A DNA stretch of 64,000 bases from Linderina pennispora (taxonomy: Eukaryota > Kickxellomycota > Kickxellomycetes > Kickxellales > Kickxellaceae), in NCBI RefSeq assembly GCF_002104995.1, contig NW_024468255.1:124001-188000 (forward strand), written 5' to 3'. Below the pieces are notes generated by a model that was not told the DNA's origin, searched no databases, and saw nothing but the letters and a program-made list of their open reading frames with translations. Below are positions 20,808 to 30,521 of the stretch, piece after piece. How positions within the stretch are numbered: position 1 is the stretch's first letter; each line of letters starts with the position of its first letter. The translations under genes were made by a program, and so were the position numbers.

Positions 20808-21791
20808 TCATGGCGAGTTCCGTGGGGAGATGGGCATGGAGCTGTGCAGGCGGATGTCGCTGGCGTAGGTGAGCCGGAACCTGCGGGCCTCCGCAACAGC
20901 TAGTGAGTGATCAAAGCATGGTTCTTCGAGAACCTTCAGGCATTTGTATAGGGATGTGCCCAAAAGCTCTCTCCGCAGACTCAGGCGCCGCTCGACATCC
21001 AGATGCGCATCAACCATTGCGTTAATCAGGACCAGGGCGCTGGTCAGAACACGCTCTGCGAGCCGTGTGCTCGGCATTTTGCACTCGTCGTACTCGCTGT
21101 CGGAGGCCGTCGAGGCTGACGATGGTGGCGTCATTGGTGCCTGTACGGCTGTGACGAAGTCCATGGCAAATGCAAAGCTAGCATTCGCAAGCGTATCGAA
21201 GCGGTTACGCAGCTGCAGCGCGTTACGTGCCCGTGTGAATGCGTCCAGAACCGATGACACGCCGGCGTCAGCTGCTTGGCGCGTACACAGGCGCGCCAGC
21301 ACGCGGAACGCGACAACATGAATACTGGGCATATCGACAAAGCTTGTGGACAGTGCAAGGCTTGCAGGGATCGATGACTTGGCCACCGCCATGACGCCTG
21401 CAGGCGACATTGCCAGACAAAGCGTGCTTTGGATAGTCTCCAGGATGCACGACTCGGGGATGTAGGAGTACTTTGCAAACCGCATGGACCCCGATTCGTC
21501 GCCGGAATGCTGCCGGTCAGCGTAGGCGGCGCGGGCGCAGATCCAGCAGAACAGAATATGCTCAAGGACCTCAATTGCGTTGGTGGCCGTGGCGGGGTCG
21601 TTAGCGGGTGCGACTGAGAGCTGCGATTCGAGGTGCCGCCGGAGCTCGACGAGCGATTGGCTCAGTAGTGTGGTGTCGATAGGATTTGCGTACAGCTTGG
21701 TGCTGACAGCATTCACTAATGACTGGGTGTGGTTCGTGCGCAGGGTGTCTAGCTGGTACGGTGACGTGTTGTGCGTGTACATGGTAGTCAT
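20808..21791 (-). CDS. Formin GBD/FH3-like armadillo protein lacking FH1/FH2
   Basis: 327 residues from an ATG at 21791. The protein is almost wholly alpha-helical. Helices around AIEVLEHILFCWICARAAY, SPAGVMAVAKSSIPASLAL, HVVAFRVLARLCT and LRRELLGTSLYKCLKVLEE follow the order of the Rho-GTPase-binding/FH3 region of diaphanous-type formins. The last block matches the formin R-x-E/x-L/F-x-x-x-x-L-Y/x-x-x-L segment. The actin-nucleating FH1 and FH2 domains are absent: the frame ends 30 residues later at ISPRNSP, with a Ser/Asp-rich insertion at about 215-245. It may bind a Rho GTPase or compete with a formin. Alternatively it is a diverged armadillo protein of other origin. Fold assignment is by recall of pattern, not by search. 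Confidence 0.55.
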   Translation of the reverse strand: MTTMYTHNTSPYQLDTLRTNHTQSLVNAVSTKLYANPIDTTLLSQSLVELRRHLESQLSVAPANDPATATNAIEVLEHILFCWICARAAYADRQHSGDESGSMRFAKYSYIPESCILETIQSTLCLAMSPAGVMAVAKSSIPASLALSTSFVDMPSIHVVAFRVLARLCTRQAADAGVSSVLDAFTRARNALQLRNRFDTLANASFAFAMDFVTAVQAPMTPPSSASTASDSEYDECKMPSTRLAERVLTSALVLINAMVDAHLDVERRLSLRRELLGTSLYKCLKVLEEPCFDHSLAVAEARRFRLTYASDIRLHSSMPISPRNSP

Positions 21792-22476
21792 GCTCTGTGA
21801 TATATTTCACCGTTAATGGCTCGTTTGTTAGAGAATCGTTACTTTGTAAGCGAATGGGCTGTAATGTTTGGGTGGATCGAAGTGTCGAGCCAGGAGAAGT
21901 AGAAAGCTGAGGGGTGATACAAAGGTAAGGTAAGGAAAGAAAAATGAAATGAAATGAAATGAAAGAAATCCGAGACGACGAACTTTAGAACAAGTTGGGC
22001 AAAGGATATTGGAGGAGAAGGCGGGGGAGCTACTGCTGTTTATAAATTGTTCCCTGGAGCGGAGTTAAACCAATGTATGACGACCAGCCATGGTAGATGA
22101 ATTTCCATTTCCATTTCGAAACCTGTTTTATCAGAAAACTATCGGCTATCCAACAGCACTCATGGAACATCATGAGGTGGAGGCAGTAGTGGGGCAAAAT
22201 ACGAAGGGCGCTGGCAGGAGCAAAAAAAATACTATATCCCAGAGCACACCACTTTTGAAGGAAACATTTGCTGTGCACAATTTCAGCGATATGATCTTCA
22301 GTTGCTCCTTTTGGAAACGTGAGGGGCAGTTGATCTGGTGGTGGGAACAGTGATGCAAATTTTTTCCAAGCAATACATCCAGGGGAAATAAATGCACTTC
22401 GCCAGAGTGCGTCTCTGCTGCCTTTGTGGAGAGCACGGGGGATATGTATTAGCTTCCCACAGCTGTATAGTCAAAC
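21792..22476. other. Intergenic; short ATGAA repeat
   Basis: About 685 bp between the SLC25 carrier and the formin-like gene, both on the minus strand. An ATGAA unit repeats four times near 21942-21965. No gene recognised. Confidence 0.5.
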
Positions 22477-23391
22477 TTAGAGATTCAGGGTCTTGATTGT
22501 CCACTCGTACGCAACAAAGGTGGCTGCGTTGGCGGGGAATGCCCTCAGAATGGTGGGGCCAAACCCACGGAACAGGATGCGCCAGTTGCCACCCTTAATT
22601 TCGTTTCTGAGCGCACTGACCGCCGCGCTCGTGCTCTTGTGCTTGTAGTCCATCTGCATCCGCGACTTGATAATGTCTTGTGGGTACGCTGCCAGCCAGG
22701 CCGCAATGCCGGCAAAGCCGCCGGACAAGAACTGCTCCATCCCGTTGCTCTGCGAGCCGTCGGCGTGTCCTGTGCGCGCATAGACAAGGCCGGCCTTCAT
22801 GCCCTCATACAGACCAAAGTAGGCAACGAAGCTGGGGATATCGCGCAGAATCGTGATCCCCAGACCGCGGTACAGGCCAGCAAAGCCACGCTCCTGGACT
22901 GTCCGCACGCCGCAGTTGAACACACCCGTGTATGGCTTCTGGCCCGGCTTCAGCGTGCCGTACTGCGTCTGAAGCTTGACCTTAAGCAGCTCTACGGGGC
23001 AGTTCATAAACGACATGACGCCGCCCGCCAGACCGCCAGCGATCGCTTTTTGCTGCAAGGTGAGGGGCTGAGAAGAGTTGGACTGGAAGAGCCGCAGGAA
23101 ATAGCCGTTGGCAGCAAACACCACAGCATTGCAGAAGCCGATGCCCGCCAGGGGAGATGTCACTCCCTTGTACAGACCCGCGGCACCCTCGCCGTGCAGG
23201 GTCGCGCGCAGGCAGTCCATGCTGCTTGTGTAGAGGGGCGGCGAGGGCTGCGTCTGCATGCGCACCTTGATAGTGTCGAATGGGTGGCCGACCACAACCT
23301 GCGCCCATCCGCCCATAGTGCCGGCGATGAACTCGCCGATCGCCTTGGGTACCACCTCCTTTTTCTCTGCGGTAATTGCGACTGTGGCCAT
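22477..23391 (-). CDS. Mitochondrial carrier (SLC25 family), carnitine/amino-acid type
   Basis: 304 residues, the usual carrier length. Three repeats of about 100 residues each carry the P-x-D/E-x-x-K/R signature: PFDTIKVR, PVELLKVK and PQDIIKSR. Matching G-rich helices are present (AGTMGGWAQV, AGGLAGGVMS, SGGFAGIAAW). It sits in the mitochondrial inner membrane and exchanges solutes by alternating access. The general look is of the carnitine-acylcarnitine / ornithine / Ymc subgroup, but the substrate contact residues were not aligned, so the substrate is open. No cleavable presequence, which is normal. Divergent from the alpha/beta-hydrolase gene at 23902, with a shared 510 bp promoter. Confidence 0.93.
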   Translation of the reverse strand: MATVAITAEKKEVVPKAIGEFIAGTMGGWAQVVVGHPFDTIKVRMQTQPSPPLYTSSMDCLRATLHGEGAAGLYKGVTSPLAGIGFCNAVVFAANGYFLRLFQSNSSQPLTLQQKAIAGGLAGGVMSFMNCPVELLKVKLQTQYGTLKPGQKPYTGVFNCGVRTVQERGFAGLYRGLGITILRDIPSFVAYFGLYEGMKAGLVYARTGHADGSQSNGMEQFLSGGFAGIAAWLAAYPQDIIKSRMQMDYKHKSTSAAVSALRNEIKGGNWRILFRGFGPTILRAFPANAATFVAYEWTIKTLNL

Positions 23392-23901
23392 AGCGTGTGC
23401 TTTTGGGAATAGAAACGAGTGGGTGTAACAGGGGAGTGGTTAGTGGGGATCAAAAGCTGTAGATAATAAAAGTCGTCTCAACCGGAAGAGAAAGGTGGAG
23501 TGCTCAACCGCCGCCGCCGCCGCCTTGTCTGTCGCCACTGGCGGTGGCGATCAATTTGCGAAATAGCCCAATATTCCACCTATCGAGATGGTGCGCCATC
23601 CAAAAATAGGGTGCTGTAGAGAGAACCAACCCAGAAATGGAGGCTATTCATGACTCAGAAGGTCAATGTTCCGCACTGATCAGCGACAGGAATCAGATTA
23701 CGATCAGCGAGCCACGATTACCTGCCTTGCTGATTTACAGCCAGTCCAATGCGTGGCACGCGGACGACTGTGTATATTTGCTACCATGTCGCTCTCTCGT
23801 CCCCGGTTCCGGTTTCATTTGTTAGCGCTCTGCTTCTCTACTGTTCGCTCTTCTGCTTCCCTATTGCCCTCTCCCCCTCCTAATCATCTGCTACACAAAT
23901 A
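23392..23901. promoter_or_regulatory. Divergent promoter region, SLC25 carrier / ABHD13-like hydrolase
   Basis: 510 bp between divergent starts. Contains a CCG-repeat tract near 23508-23526. No other gene supported. Confidence 0.5.
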
Positions 23902-25074
23902 ATGCTATACGCCATCCTGGCTTCGCTGGGCGGCATCGAAGAGGTTTTGAAGTCCGTGTGGGTGTGGACGCCGACAGTTCTTTTCTACGTCGTCATGATG
24001 CTTGTTGGTCTTTCAGCCTTTGCCCTGTTTGGCGTGTTCCTGTTCCAGCGCGACATGGTGTACCCAGCAGGCTTCCCTGCCAACTCTCGGACGCGGGTAA
24101 GTTGCGATATACAAGGGATGCAGTAATGACCTGCACATTTGCAACACCGCCCAACTAAACCTAGACGTCTTTAGGTCTCACTACCCTCTCAGTTCGGCAT
24201 GCCCAACTTTGACGACCTCCGGCTGGAGACGTCCGACAAGGTGGTGATCCGCGGGTATCTGATTAAACGCGAGACAGACGAGGAAACCAAACGCGCACCA
24301 ACGGTTCTGTACCTCCACGCCAACGCCGGCAACATGGGCCACCGCCTGCCCATCGCCAAGGTCCTGTACGATAAGCTGAAGTGCAATGTTTTCATGCTAT
24401 CGTACCGTGGCTACGGGCTCTCTGACGGACAGCCGTTTGAGGCTGGTATTAAGACCGATGCCCTGACGGCGCTGCAGTTCCTGCGCTCCAACCCGCTGAC
24501 AGCCAACACAAAGATTGTCGCCTTCGGGCAGTCACTGGGCGGCGCCGTGGCCATCGATCTCGTGTCAAGCAATCAGGACGAGTTTGTCGGTCTGATGCTC
24601 GAGAACACGTTCTTGTCGATTCCCAAGCTGATTCCCAGCGTTATGCCGCTGCTGCGCTACCTGACCTTCCTGAGCTGGGAGAAATGGAACTCGGAGCAGG
24701 CTATCCGCAAGGTTGCTGGCGTGCCAATCCTGTTCTTGTCTGGGCTGCGGGACGATTTGGTGCCGCCGCCGCAGATGCGCAAGCTTTTTGAGCTGGCCAG
24801 CCGTGAGGAGAAGAACCCGGTCACATGGGAGGAGTTCGAGAATGGCTCGCACAATGATACTTGCGGGCAGGAAGGGTATTTTGAGAAGATAGCTGCGTGG
24901 TGGGAGGCCCATGTCGTGGCTGCTGACCCGTATGTGCCGACGGGCCGGCTCAGCGGAATGGGCACCAAGGATATCATCGAGCGCAGCAACGGCACCCGCG
25001 AGATCATCGACAAGGATGAGCACCCGGCTGAGCCGGCTGAGGAGAAACCAGGCCATGCCAAAAAGGACGATTAG
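23902..25074 (+). CDS. ABHD13/Bem46-like alpha/beta hydrolase, one intron
   Basis: Exon 1 is 23902-24096 and exon 2 is 24193-25074, with a 96 bp GT-AG intron in phase 0. The product is 358 residues. A membrane anchor near the N-terminus (about 22-48) is followed by RDMVYP and the splice into FGMPNFDDL, as in ABHD13/Bem46 proteins. The hydrolase core has the oxyanion motif LHANAGN, the nucleophile elbow GQSLGG (Ser about 179), an acid Asp in LRDDLVPP (about 253) and His in NGSHND (about 285). The acidic, Lys-rich C-tail is disordered. Probably a membrane-bound serine hydrolase on lipids or acyl groups; the natural substrate of the family is poorly known. Bem46 relatives act in polarity and germination in some fungi. 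Confidence 0.9.
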
Positions 25075-25212
25075 ATTTTCAGCATGTTTTAGTATTGCGA
25101 ATTAACGGCTTCGTTTTTTTTTTTTGGATCGCCTAGAATCTGGCAAGAAAGCGACTGAGTTTTGACTATCTCTTTGCCTCCGCTCCCAGCACCAATACTT
25201 GATTATTTAGCC

Positions 25213-26466
25213 ATGGCCAATACATTAGATGCAGAGCAGCATCCGGCGACAGTTATTGTCGAGATGGACGAGCCGTACGTGCAGGCAATCCTCGAGCGCA
25301 CGTTTTCCAAGTACCAGCCCCTGATCGCTACCGCCTCTCCTGCAGCCCACGCGCCGGGTAAGCTAATGCACTGGCGCGAATACGAAAAGATCGATTGGGA
25401 CAACGTGCACCGCTCGACCTCTGTGTTCTCCTCGGCCTACTGCATCCGCAAAGGCTTAATTCGTAAGGCTCAGATGGCGTTCAATATCAAACTGTACACG
25501 GCCAAGCACCCGGATTCGATTCTTCTGCGGGGCGTCCCCGAGACCTGGATCTTTGAGCTCGATGATATCGACTATCTGGACGAGGCGCTGATGGAGTGCT
25601 TCGAGGTTGAAGACGGAATGCGCGCGAACGAGGGCGTCGAGGAGCCCAGAGACCGCCAGCAGTTTATCCTAAAGCCCTCGTTGACGGGCCGTGGTGCAGG
25701 AATCTACGTGTTTGATACGAGAGAGAGGCTCGAGGAGCTGCTGGAGCGCGAGTTTGAGAGCGACGATGAAGATGAGGAGGAAGAGGAGGAGCTCGAGGGC
25801 CAGATGATATCGCAGATCCGCGAGTGGGTCATCCAGCGGTACATCAACAAGCCCCTGCTTTTGCCCACGCACGGGTCGCGCAAGTTCCACATCCGCGTCT
25901 ACGTTCTTGCTGTCGGTTCTCTGCAGGTGTTTGTTTACAAGCAGATGCTCGCTCTCTTTGCACCGCATTCCTACAAGGAGTCTGCGGGGGATCTCGATGA
26001 CCAGCGCGCGCATCTCACAAACACCTGCCTTCAGGCGAAGGCGCCTGGATTCGATGAGTCGAGTGCAGTTGAGCTGTTCTGGAAGTTGGATCTGGACAGG
26101 GAGAAGCTGGGCAAGGTGTTTGACCAGATCTGCGAGATCCTGCACGACACATTTGCGGCTGTGGCAAGTGAGCCGACGTCGTTCCAGGCGTGGCCAAACT
26201 GTATCGAGCAGTTTGGATTCGATTTCTTGGTCGACGAGGACTGCAATGCGCTGATGCTGGAGGCGAATGCGTACCCAGATTTCAAGCAGACTGGCGAGGG
26301 GCTGAAGTCGGTTGTTGAGGGGTTCATGGCTGCATCGGTAGCTACTGCGGTTGACAAGTTCCTGGTCGACGAGAAGGATGTCACCAAGGACATGCGGGAC
26401 ATGATGGACGCGGACCGCGACGGTCTGGTTGAGGTGTTTTCGCGGAGCAACGACAGACATCGGTAG
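25213..26466 (+). CDS. Tubulin-tyrosine-ligase family ATP-grasp protein
   Basis: 417 residues from the ATG at 25213; an earlier frame start is only a TTG. The TTL fold is shown in order. ILKPSLTGRGAGI is the ATP-binding lysine and glycine loop, VIQRYINKPLLL and FHIRVYVL follow, then RAHLTNTCLQ and FLVDEDCNALMLEANAYPDF with the metal-binding Glu/Asn. An acidic insertion (DDEDEEEEEELEG) sits in the middle. Family members add tyrosine, glutamate or glycine to tubulin or other proteins. Single-copy fungal TTL-like proteins resemble yeast Pby1, whose acceptor is uncertain. It lies 139 bp after the hydrolase gene and converges on the ABCG gene with a 44 bp gap. Confidence 0.88.
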   Translation: MANTLDAEQHPATVIVEMDEPYVQAILERTFSKYQPLIATASPAAHAPGKLMHWREYEKIDWDNVHRSTSVFSSAYCIRKGLIRKAQMAFNIKLYTAKHPDSILLRGVPETWIFELDDIDYLDEALMECFEVEDGMRANEGVEEPRDRQQFILKPSLTGRGAGIYVFDTRERLEELLEREFESDDEDEEEEEELEGQMISQIREWVIQRYINKPLLLPTHGSRKFHIRVYVLAVGSLQVFVYKQMLALFAPHSYKESAGDLDDQRAHLTNTCLQAKAPGFDESSAVELFWKLDLDREKLGKVFDQICEILHDTFAAVASEPTSFQAWPNCIEQFGFDFLVDEDCNALMLEANAYPDFKQTGEGLKSVVEGFMAASVATAVDKFLVDEKDVTKDMRDMMDADRDGLVEVFSRSNDRHR

Positions 26467-26510
26467 TAAATTAGACCTAGTGTTATTAAATAAAGCTTCA
26501 AGTAAATTCT

Positions 26511-28394
26511 CTACAGCCAGATGTACTTTGGCTTGGCCTTCCAGCGCAAGAACGCGTATCCAGCAGCATAGTTGACAGCGCCAAGCATAATCAAAAACAG
26601 AACGCTTTGCCAGGTATTGAACCTGGTCAGGCTGTACGACTTCAGCACCTGCTCGCCGGTTGCGTAGCACTGGGTTTCGGGAGGACAGGTGAACGTGAGT
26701 CCGCCAAGCTCGTTTTGCGCCAATGCTGCAAACGTGTGGAACACAGGGTTGATCCAGCGGAGCCAGCGCAGGACGGGTGTGATCGTTGACGGGTTTGAGA
26801 ACAGGCCGCCAAACAGCAGCTGGATGGTCAGAATTGCGGGTGCAATCATGAACCCCATCTCTGTGGACTCGACTGCCGAGCCGACCATCAGGGTGAAGGC
26901 AATGGACACCATGTTGATGCAGTAGAATATGGCCAGGGCAATAAAGAACTTGCTGGCACTGAACGTCAGGTGTGCAATAAAGTAGATGCCGATGAACAGG
27001 ATCGTGTTGCTTATCAGGGCGAACGGCAGGAACACGGTTGCCTTGGACACGTAGAACGAGGAAATGCGGAAAGCAGCCGAAGCACGCTCACGCACCATGA
27101 TATCGCGCTCCTCTACGTACAAGGACAACATGGGCATGACCACCGGGAAGGTTGCATTGACTGTGATGATGAACAGCACACCCATGCGGTTCATGACACT
27201 GAGCGAGTCGTTCTTCAGGTAAAAGTACATGAAGCCGATCAGCACGCCCATGACAATTGCCTGCATAATCTGGCCCACGGCGAACGGCGTGTTGCGCAGC
27301 GCATTCGTCCAGTCGCGCCTTGCCAGTGTTGCATACTCGTACAGCCAGCTGTTCTTGGTAACCACGTGCGAATTATCCTGCTCGCCGTAGCTGCGAGCCA
27401 ACGATTGCTTCTCTGCAAAGCTTCCACTGGAGGCATTGGCGTGCTCGGCGAATGTATCTGCTAGCGCTGCAACCCGCTCTTTGCTTTGCGCCAGAGTCGT
27501 GTCGCTGCGATAGTCAAGAGTCATCAGGTCGACAAAGTAGTCGGCTGGATTCTCGTGCATCGGGCACTGGTGGCCAATCTTGGCAAAGTACTGGATGGAC
27601 TCCGAGACAGGGCCGAAATACACGATGCGACCCTGCGACAGCAGAATGACCTTGTCGAAGAGATTGAAGATGCGCGCGCTAGGCTGGTGGATTGTCATCA
27701 TGGTCGCAATCCCGCGGTCCTTGGAAATGCCCTTGACTAGCTCGACCACCAGCTCCGACGAGTTGCTGTCGAGGCCCGATGTCGGCTCATCGAGGAACAA
27801 AATGCTGGGGCTTGTCAGGAGCTCCATGCCGACAGAGACTCGCTTTCTCTCGCCGCCCGACACACCGCGTGTCTGGGCATTGCCGATAGGCGTGTCTTTC
27901 GCGCCCTCGAGTCTCAGCTGGCGCATCACTGTCTGGACGCGCTCCAGCTTCTCCTTCTCCGTATACTGGCTGTTGGAGAGGCGGAGCTTGGCTGCATACG
28001 TGAGTGTCTCCTTGACTGTCAGGAGCGGGTGCATCATGTCATCCTGCTGCACGTAGGCGGTCGTACGCTTGAACGAGCCGGGGTGACGCTTGGCACCGCG
28101 ATACAGGATAGAGCCAGAGAGACGGCCGCCCTCAATACGGCCAGATAGAGCATTGAGGAGGGTTGTCTTACCGGCACCCGATGAGCCGATAATGGCAATG
28201 GTCTCACCAGCACGGGCCATTCCGGTGCCCTTTGACATGATGGTCTTCCACTCTGTGCTCTTACCAGCCTTAGTTTTGACCTCGTACGTCAGATCGGTCC
28301 ACTGAAGGATTGGCTCGCTGAGGGATTCGGTTACTCCGTGGTACGGCGTAGACATGCCCTCAGACAGGGCTTCCTCGTCGAAGGATTTGGACAT
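26511..28394 (-). CDS. ABCG-type half transporter
   Basis: 627 residues in the order ATPase then membrane domain, the reverse arrangement typical of the ABCG (White) family. Walker A GSSGAGKTT (about 70-78), Q-loop YVQQDD, signature VSGGERKRVS (about 178-187), Walker B ILFLDEPTSGLD (about 198-209) and H-loop TIHQPS are intact. About six membrane helices follow from residue 370, ending in a basic tail KAKPKYIWL. As a half-size protein it must dimerise to form a pump, probably for lipids, sterols or small hydrophobic molecules at the plasma membrane or a vesicle. The substrate cannot be read from the sequence. All ATPase motifs are present. Confidence 0.95.
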   Translation of the reverse strand: MSKSFDEEALSEGMSTPYHGVTESLSEPILQWTDLTYEVKTKAGKSTEWKTIMSKGTGMARAGETIAIIGSSGAGKTTLLNALSGRIEGGRLSGSILYRGAKRHPGSFKRTTAYVQQDDMMHPLLTVKETLTYAAKLRLSNSQYTEKEKLERVQTVMRQLRLEGAKDTPIGNAQTRGVSGGERKRVSVGMELLTSPSILFLDEPTSGLDSNSSELVVELVKGISKDRGIATMMTIHQPSARIFNLFDKVILLSQGRIVYFGPVSESIQYFAKIGHQCPMHENPADYFVDLMTLDYRSDTTLAQSKERVAALADTFAEHANASSGSFAEKQSLARSYGEQDNSHVVTKNSWLYEYATLARRDWTNALRNTPFAVGQIMQAIVMGVLIGFMYFYLKNDSLSVMNRMGVLFIITVNATFPVVMPMLSLYVEERDIMVRERASAAFRISSFYVSKATVFLPFALISNTILFIGIYFIAHLTFSASKFFIALAIFYCINMVSIAFTLMVGSAVESTEMGFMIAPAILTIQLLFGGLFSNPSTITPVLRWLRWINPVFHTFAALAQNELGGLTFTCPPETQCYATGEQVLKSYSLTRFNTWQSVLFLIMLGAVNYAAGYAFLRWKAKPKYIWL

Positions 28395-29162
28395 TATGCT
28401 ATCAAAGGAGAGAGATGTGTGTTGCTTGAGCTTGGAAAGCAGAGGCTGTAACAGGTGTATTGCTACGAAGGATTAGATAAAGCGGCTCTGACTGGGTAGT
28501 CCGAAGAAAAAATGGAAGGTCCCTTGAAAGGCTAGTGCGACCACTGAGGGGCTGAGTGATGAAGTTGTTGTGTGGGTTGAAGGTATATGGTGTAACTAGG
28601 CTGAGGTTTAAATATGTGGTGGCAGAGACCACAGAAGCGGCTGGGTCTTGGCAACATTTTCCTGCGAGTTCTGCCTGTTTGCTTTTTCGAAATAGGCTAG
28701 AAGGCCCACGAGAGCCACAGGAAAATTCGGTTGGATGTGCACCAGAGACCAGCAGCACTACTGTGCTGCCCAGCTCAACTGGTTTGTAATTCTCGGCTGC
28801 TCTCGGGCGCCAGGCCGGTCCCGACATCGGCGCAGCGCGAAAAACAAGCATTAGACATTGGCCACAACATGTACGTGCATGTCGAGAATTCGCAACGGTG
28901 AGTCTTGGCGTGTATACTACCAGGAAGCGGCACATGTCACAGGACCACTGCCTTTTTGGAGCGTATTTGTCAGGAAATCAAGGTGCAGAGGATGCGGGGG
29001 CTAAAAAGCCGATGGTGTCTTGGCATATTCCTCGTGTTGTGCCAAAAACGCAGTCCAAGCATCGGCGCCGAGACAACAGCAGGTGAGCCCTCTATCGAAC
29101 CAATCTGCTTATGTAAAAGGGGTCCATATTTATAATCAGGTGGAGAGATGTCAATTAGATTG
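28395..29162. other. Intergenic upstream of the ABCG gene
   Basis: About 770 bp; promoter of the ABCG gene and 3' flank of the CDF gene. No gene recognised. Confidence 0.45.
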
Positions 29163-30521
29163 TTAAGCCTCAGCGTTGCGATGCTCCGACCGGTGAGTAA
29201 CCTCATAGTCAACATGGACATGGCACCGACCAATGTCCGGCATGTTCTCGTACTTCTCCTGCAGCGACTCGGCGACGTCGTGCAGCACAATCAGTGGTGT
29301 GCTGGGCGGCATAACAATGTCGACCTCGACAAATAGCTTGGACCCTGAGTGGTAAGCGACCACCCGGTCGACCTTGTCGATTCTTGGGTCATGTGTTATC
29401 GCCGTGTACGTCAATATCTGCAGCAAGTGTGGGTCGGCGCTGATGCCTACGATCAACTTGACCTGGTCCCACGCCTCCTCGACCCACGAACTCAGGATCA
29501 TTAGCGCAATGATCAGCGAGCCCACCGGGTCCATCCAGGGCCAAAGGTGCTTGCCGATGATGGCCATGGTAAGGCCAAACGAGTTCACAAACACGTCGTT
29601 GCGGTGGTCGGTCATCAGCACATGTGCCGAATTGTACTCGCGCAGCGTGTAGCAGTAGAAGAACAGGCCGATTTTGGCCACTAGCGCCGCCAGCACGCAG
29701 ATGCCATCGTACAGCGACAGCTGGTTTGGCTCGTTCCTTGACGACAGCAGTGCCTGGATAGACTCAGCCAGCAGCGCAACCGAGAAAGTACCCATCAGGA
29801 CGGCAAATACGATCACGCCGATGGTCTCGAGCTTATACCGGCCCGACGGGTACAGCGAGAACCTGTCGCGGCGGCGCGCGGCAATGGACGCCAGGAGCAG
29901 GATAATTGACGACAGGAGGTCCATCATGGCCTCACTCATAGCGGCAAACAGAGACAGCGATTTCGATGAGATTGCTGCATACAGCTGCGCCAGCACTACC
30001 AGCACATTGACAAACACCGACACACGCACCGCCATGTCCACCTGCCGCTGCTTGCGCCGCCGCTGCTCTGACTGCAGCTCAATTACATCATCCGTATGCT
30101 GCTTGTTGACGCCTAGGAGCTCGGCAATAAGCTCGTTCTGTGATTCGTAGTACGCAGCCACCTGCCGCCCCTGCGATTTCATGACGTCCTGCAGGCCTGA
30201 CTCGGACATTTGCGCAGCGACGAATTTTGGCACCAGCTCGGCCTCAGCCCTGGTGATCGAGGACCCGGTAGACGATGCTGTTGACGGCTTGTGGGCGTGG
30301 CTGCTGATGCGCTTGCATCGATCGCAGGCGTTCATCTGGTCGGCCAGCGAGGGATCGGAGGGTGGTGCTGGTGCGCCTACGGCACCATATGATGCTGGCT
30401 GTTCGGCTGCAGGCTGCGAGCCATCGTTCAGCAGTGCCTTCTGCTCGGCCGGCATCTCTGCCTTGCTCTTCTTGGGCTTTGCGGCGCCCTTGCCCTTTGA
30501 CTTTTTGTTTCCGCGAGTCAT
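29163..30521 (-). CDS. Cation diffusion facilitator, Mn-type
   Basis: 452 residues from the ATG at 30521; upstream in-frame sequence is a low-complexity leader without ATG. The N-terminal 150 residues are hydrophilic, starting Lys-rich (RGNKKSKGKGAAKPKKSK). The CDF membrane domain follows with about six helices (about 160-360), then a C-terminal ferredoxin-like cytoplasmic domain ending in HVHVDYEVTHRSEHRNAEA. TM5 has D-H-R-N-D, the D-x-x-x-D pattern typical of manganese CDFs. TM2 has S-E-A-M-M-D where D-x-x-x-D is usual, so the first acidic residue is Glu. It should export Mn2+ from the cytosol into vacuole, Golgi or outside by proton exchange. The mRNA leader is unusually rich in U and C runs. 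Confidence 0.9.
   Translation of the reverse strand: MTRGNKKSKGKGAAKPKKSKAEMPAEQKALLNDGSQPAAEQPASYGAVGAPAPPSDPSLADQMNACDRCKRISSHAHKPSTASSTGSSITRAEAELVPKFVAAQMSESGLQDVMKSQGRQVAAYYESQNELIAELLGVNKQHTDDVIELQSEQRRRKQRQVDMAVRVSVFVNVLVVLAQLYAAISSKSLSLFAAMSEAMMDLLSSIILLLASIAARRRDRFSLYPSGRYKLETIGVIVFAVLMGTFSVALLAESIQALLSSRNEPNQLSLYDGICVLAALVAKIGLFFYCYTLREYNSAHVLMTDHRNDVFVNSFGLTMAIIGKHLWPWMDPVGSLIIALMILSSWVEEAWDQVKLIVGISADPHLLQILTYTAITHDPRIDKVDRVVAYHSGSKLFVEVDIVMPPSTPLIVLHDVAESLQEKYENMPDIGRCHVHVDYEVTHRSEHRNAEA

Noticed and set aside
25213-25900. Acidic run DDEDEEEEEELE in the TTL-like protein considered as a frameshift or intron remnant
   Set aside because: The frame is continuous and conserved motifs on both sides stay in register; acidic insertions are common in this family.
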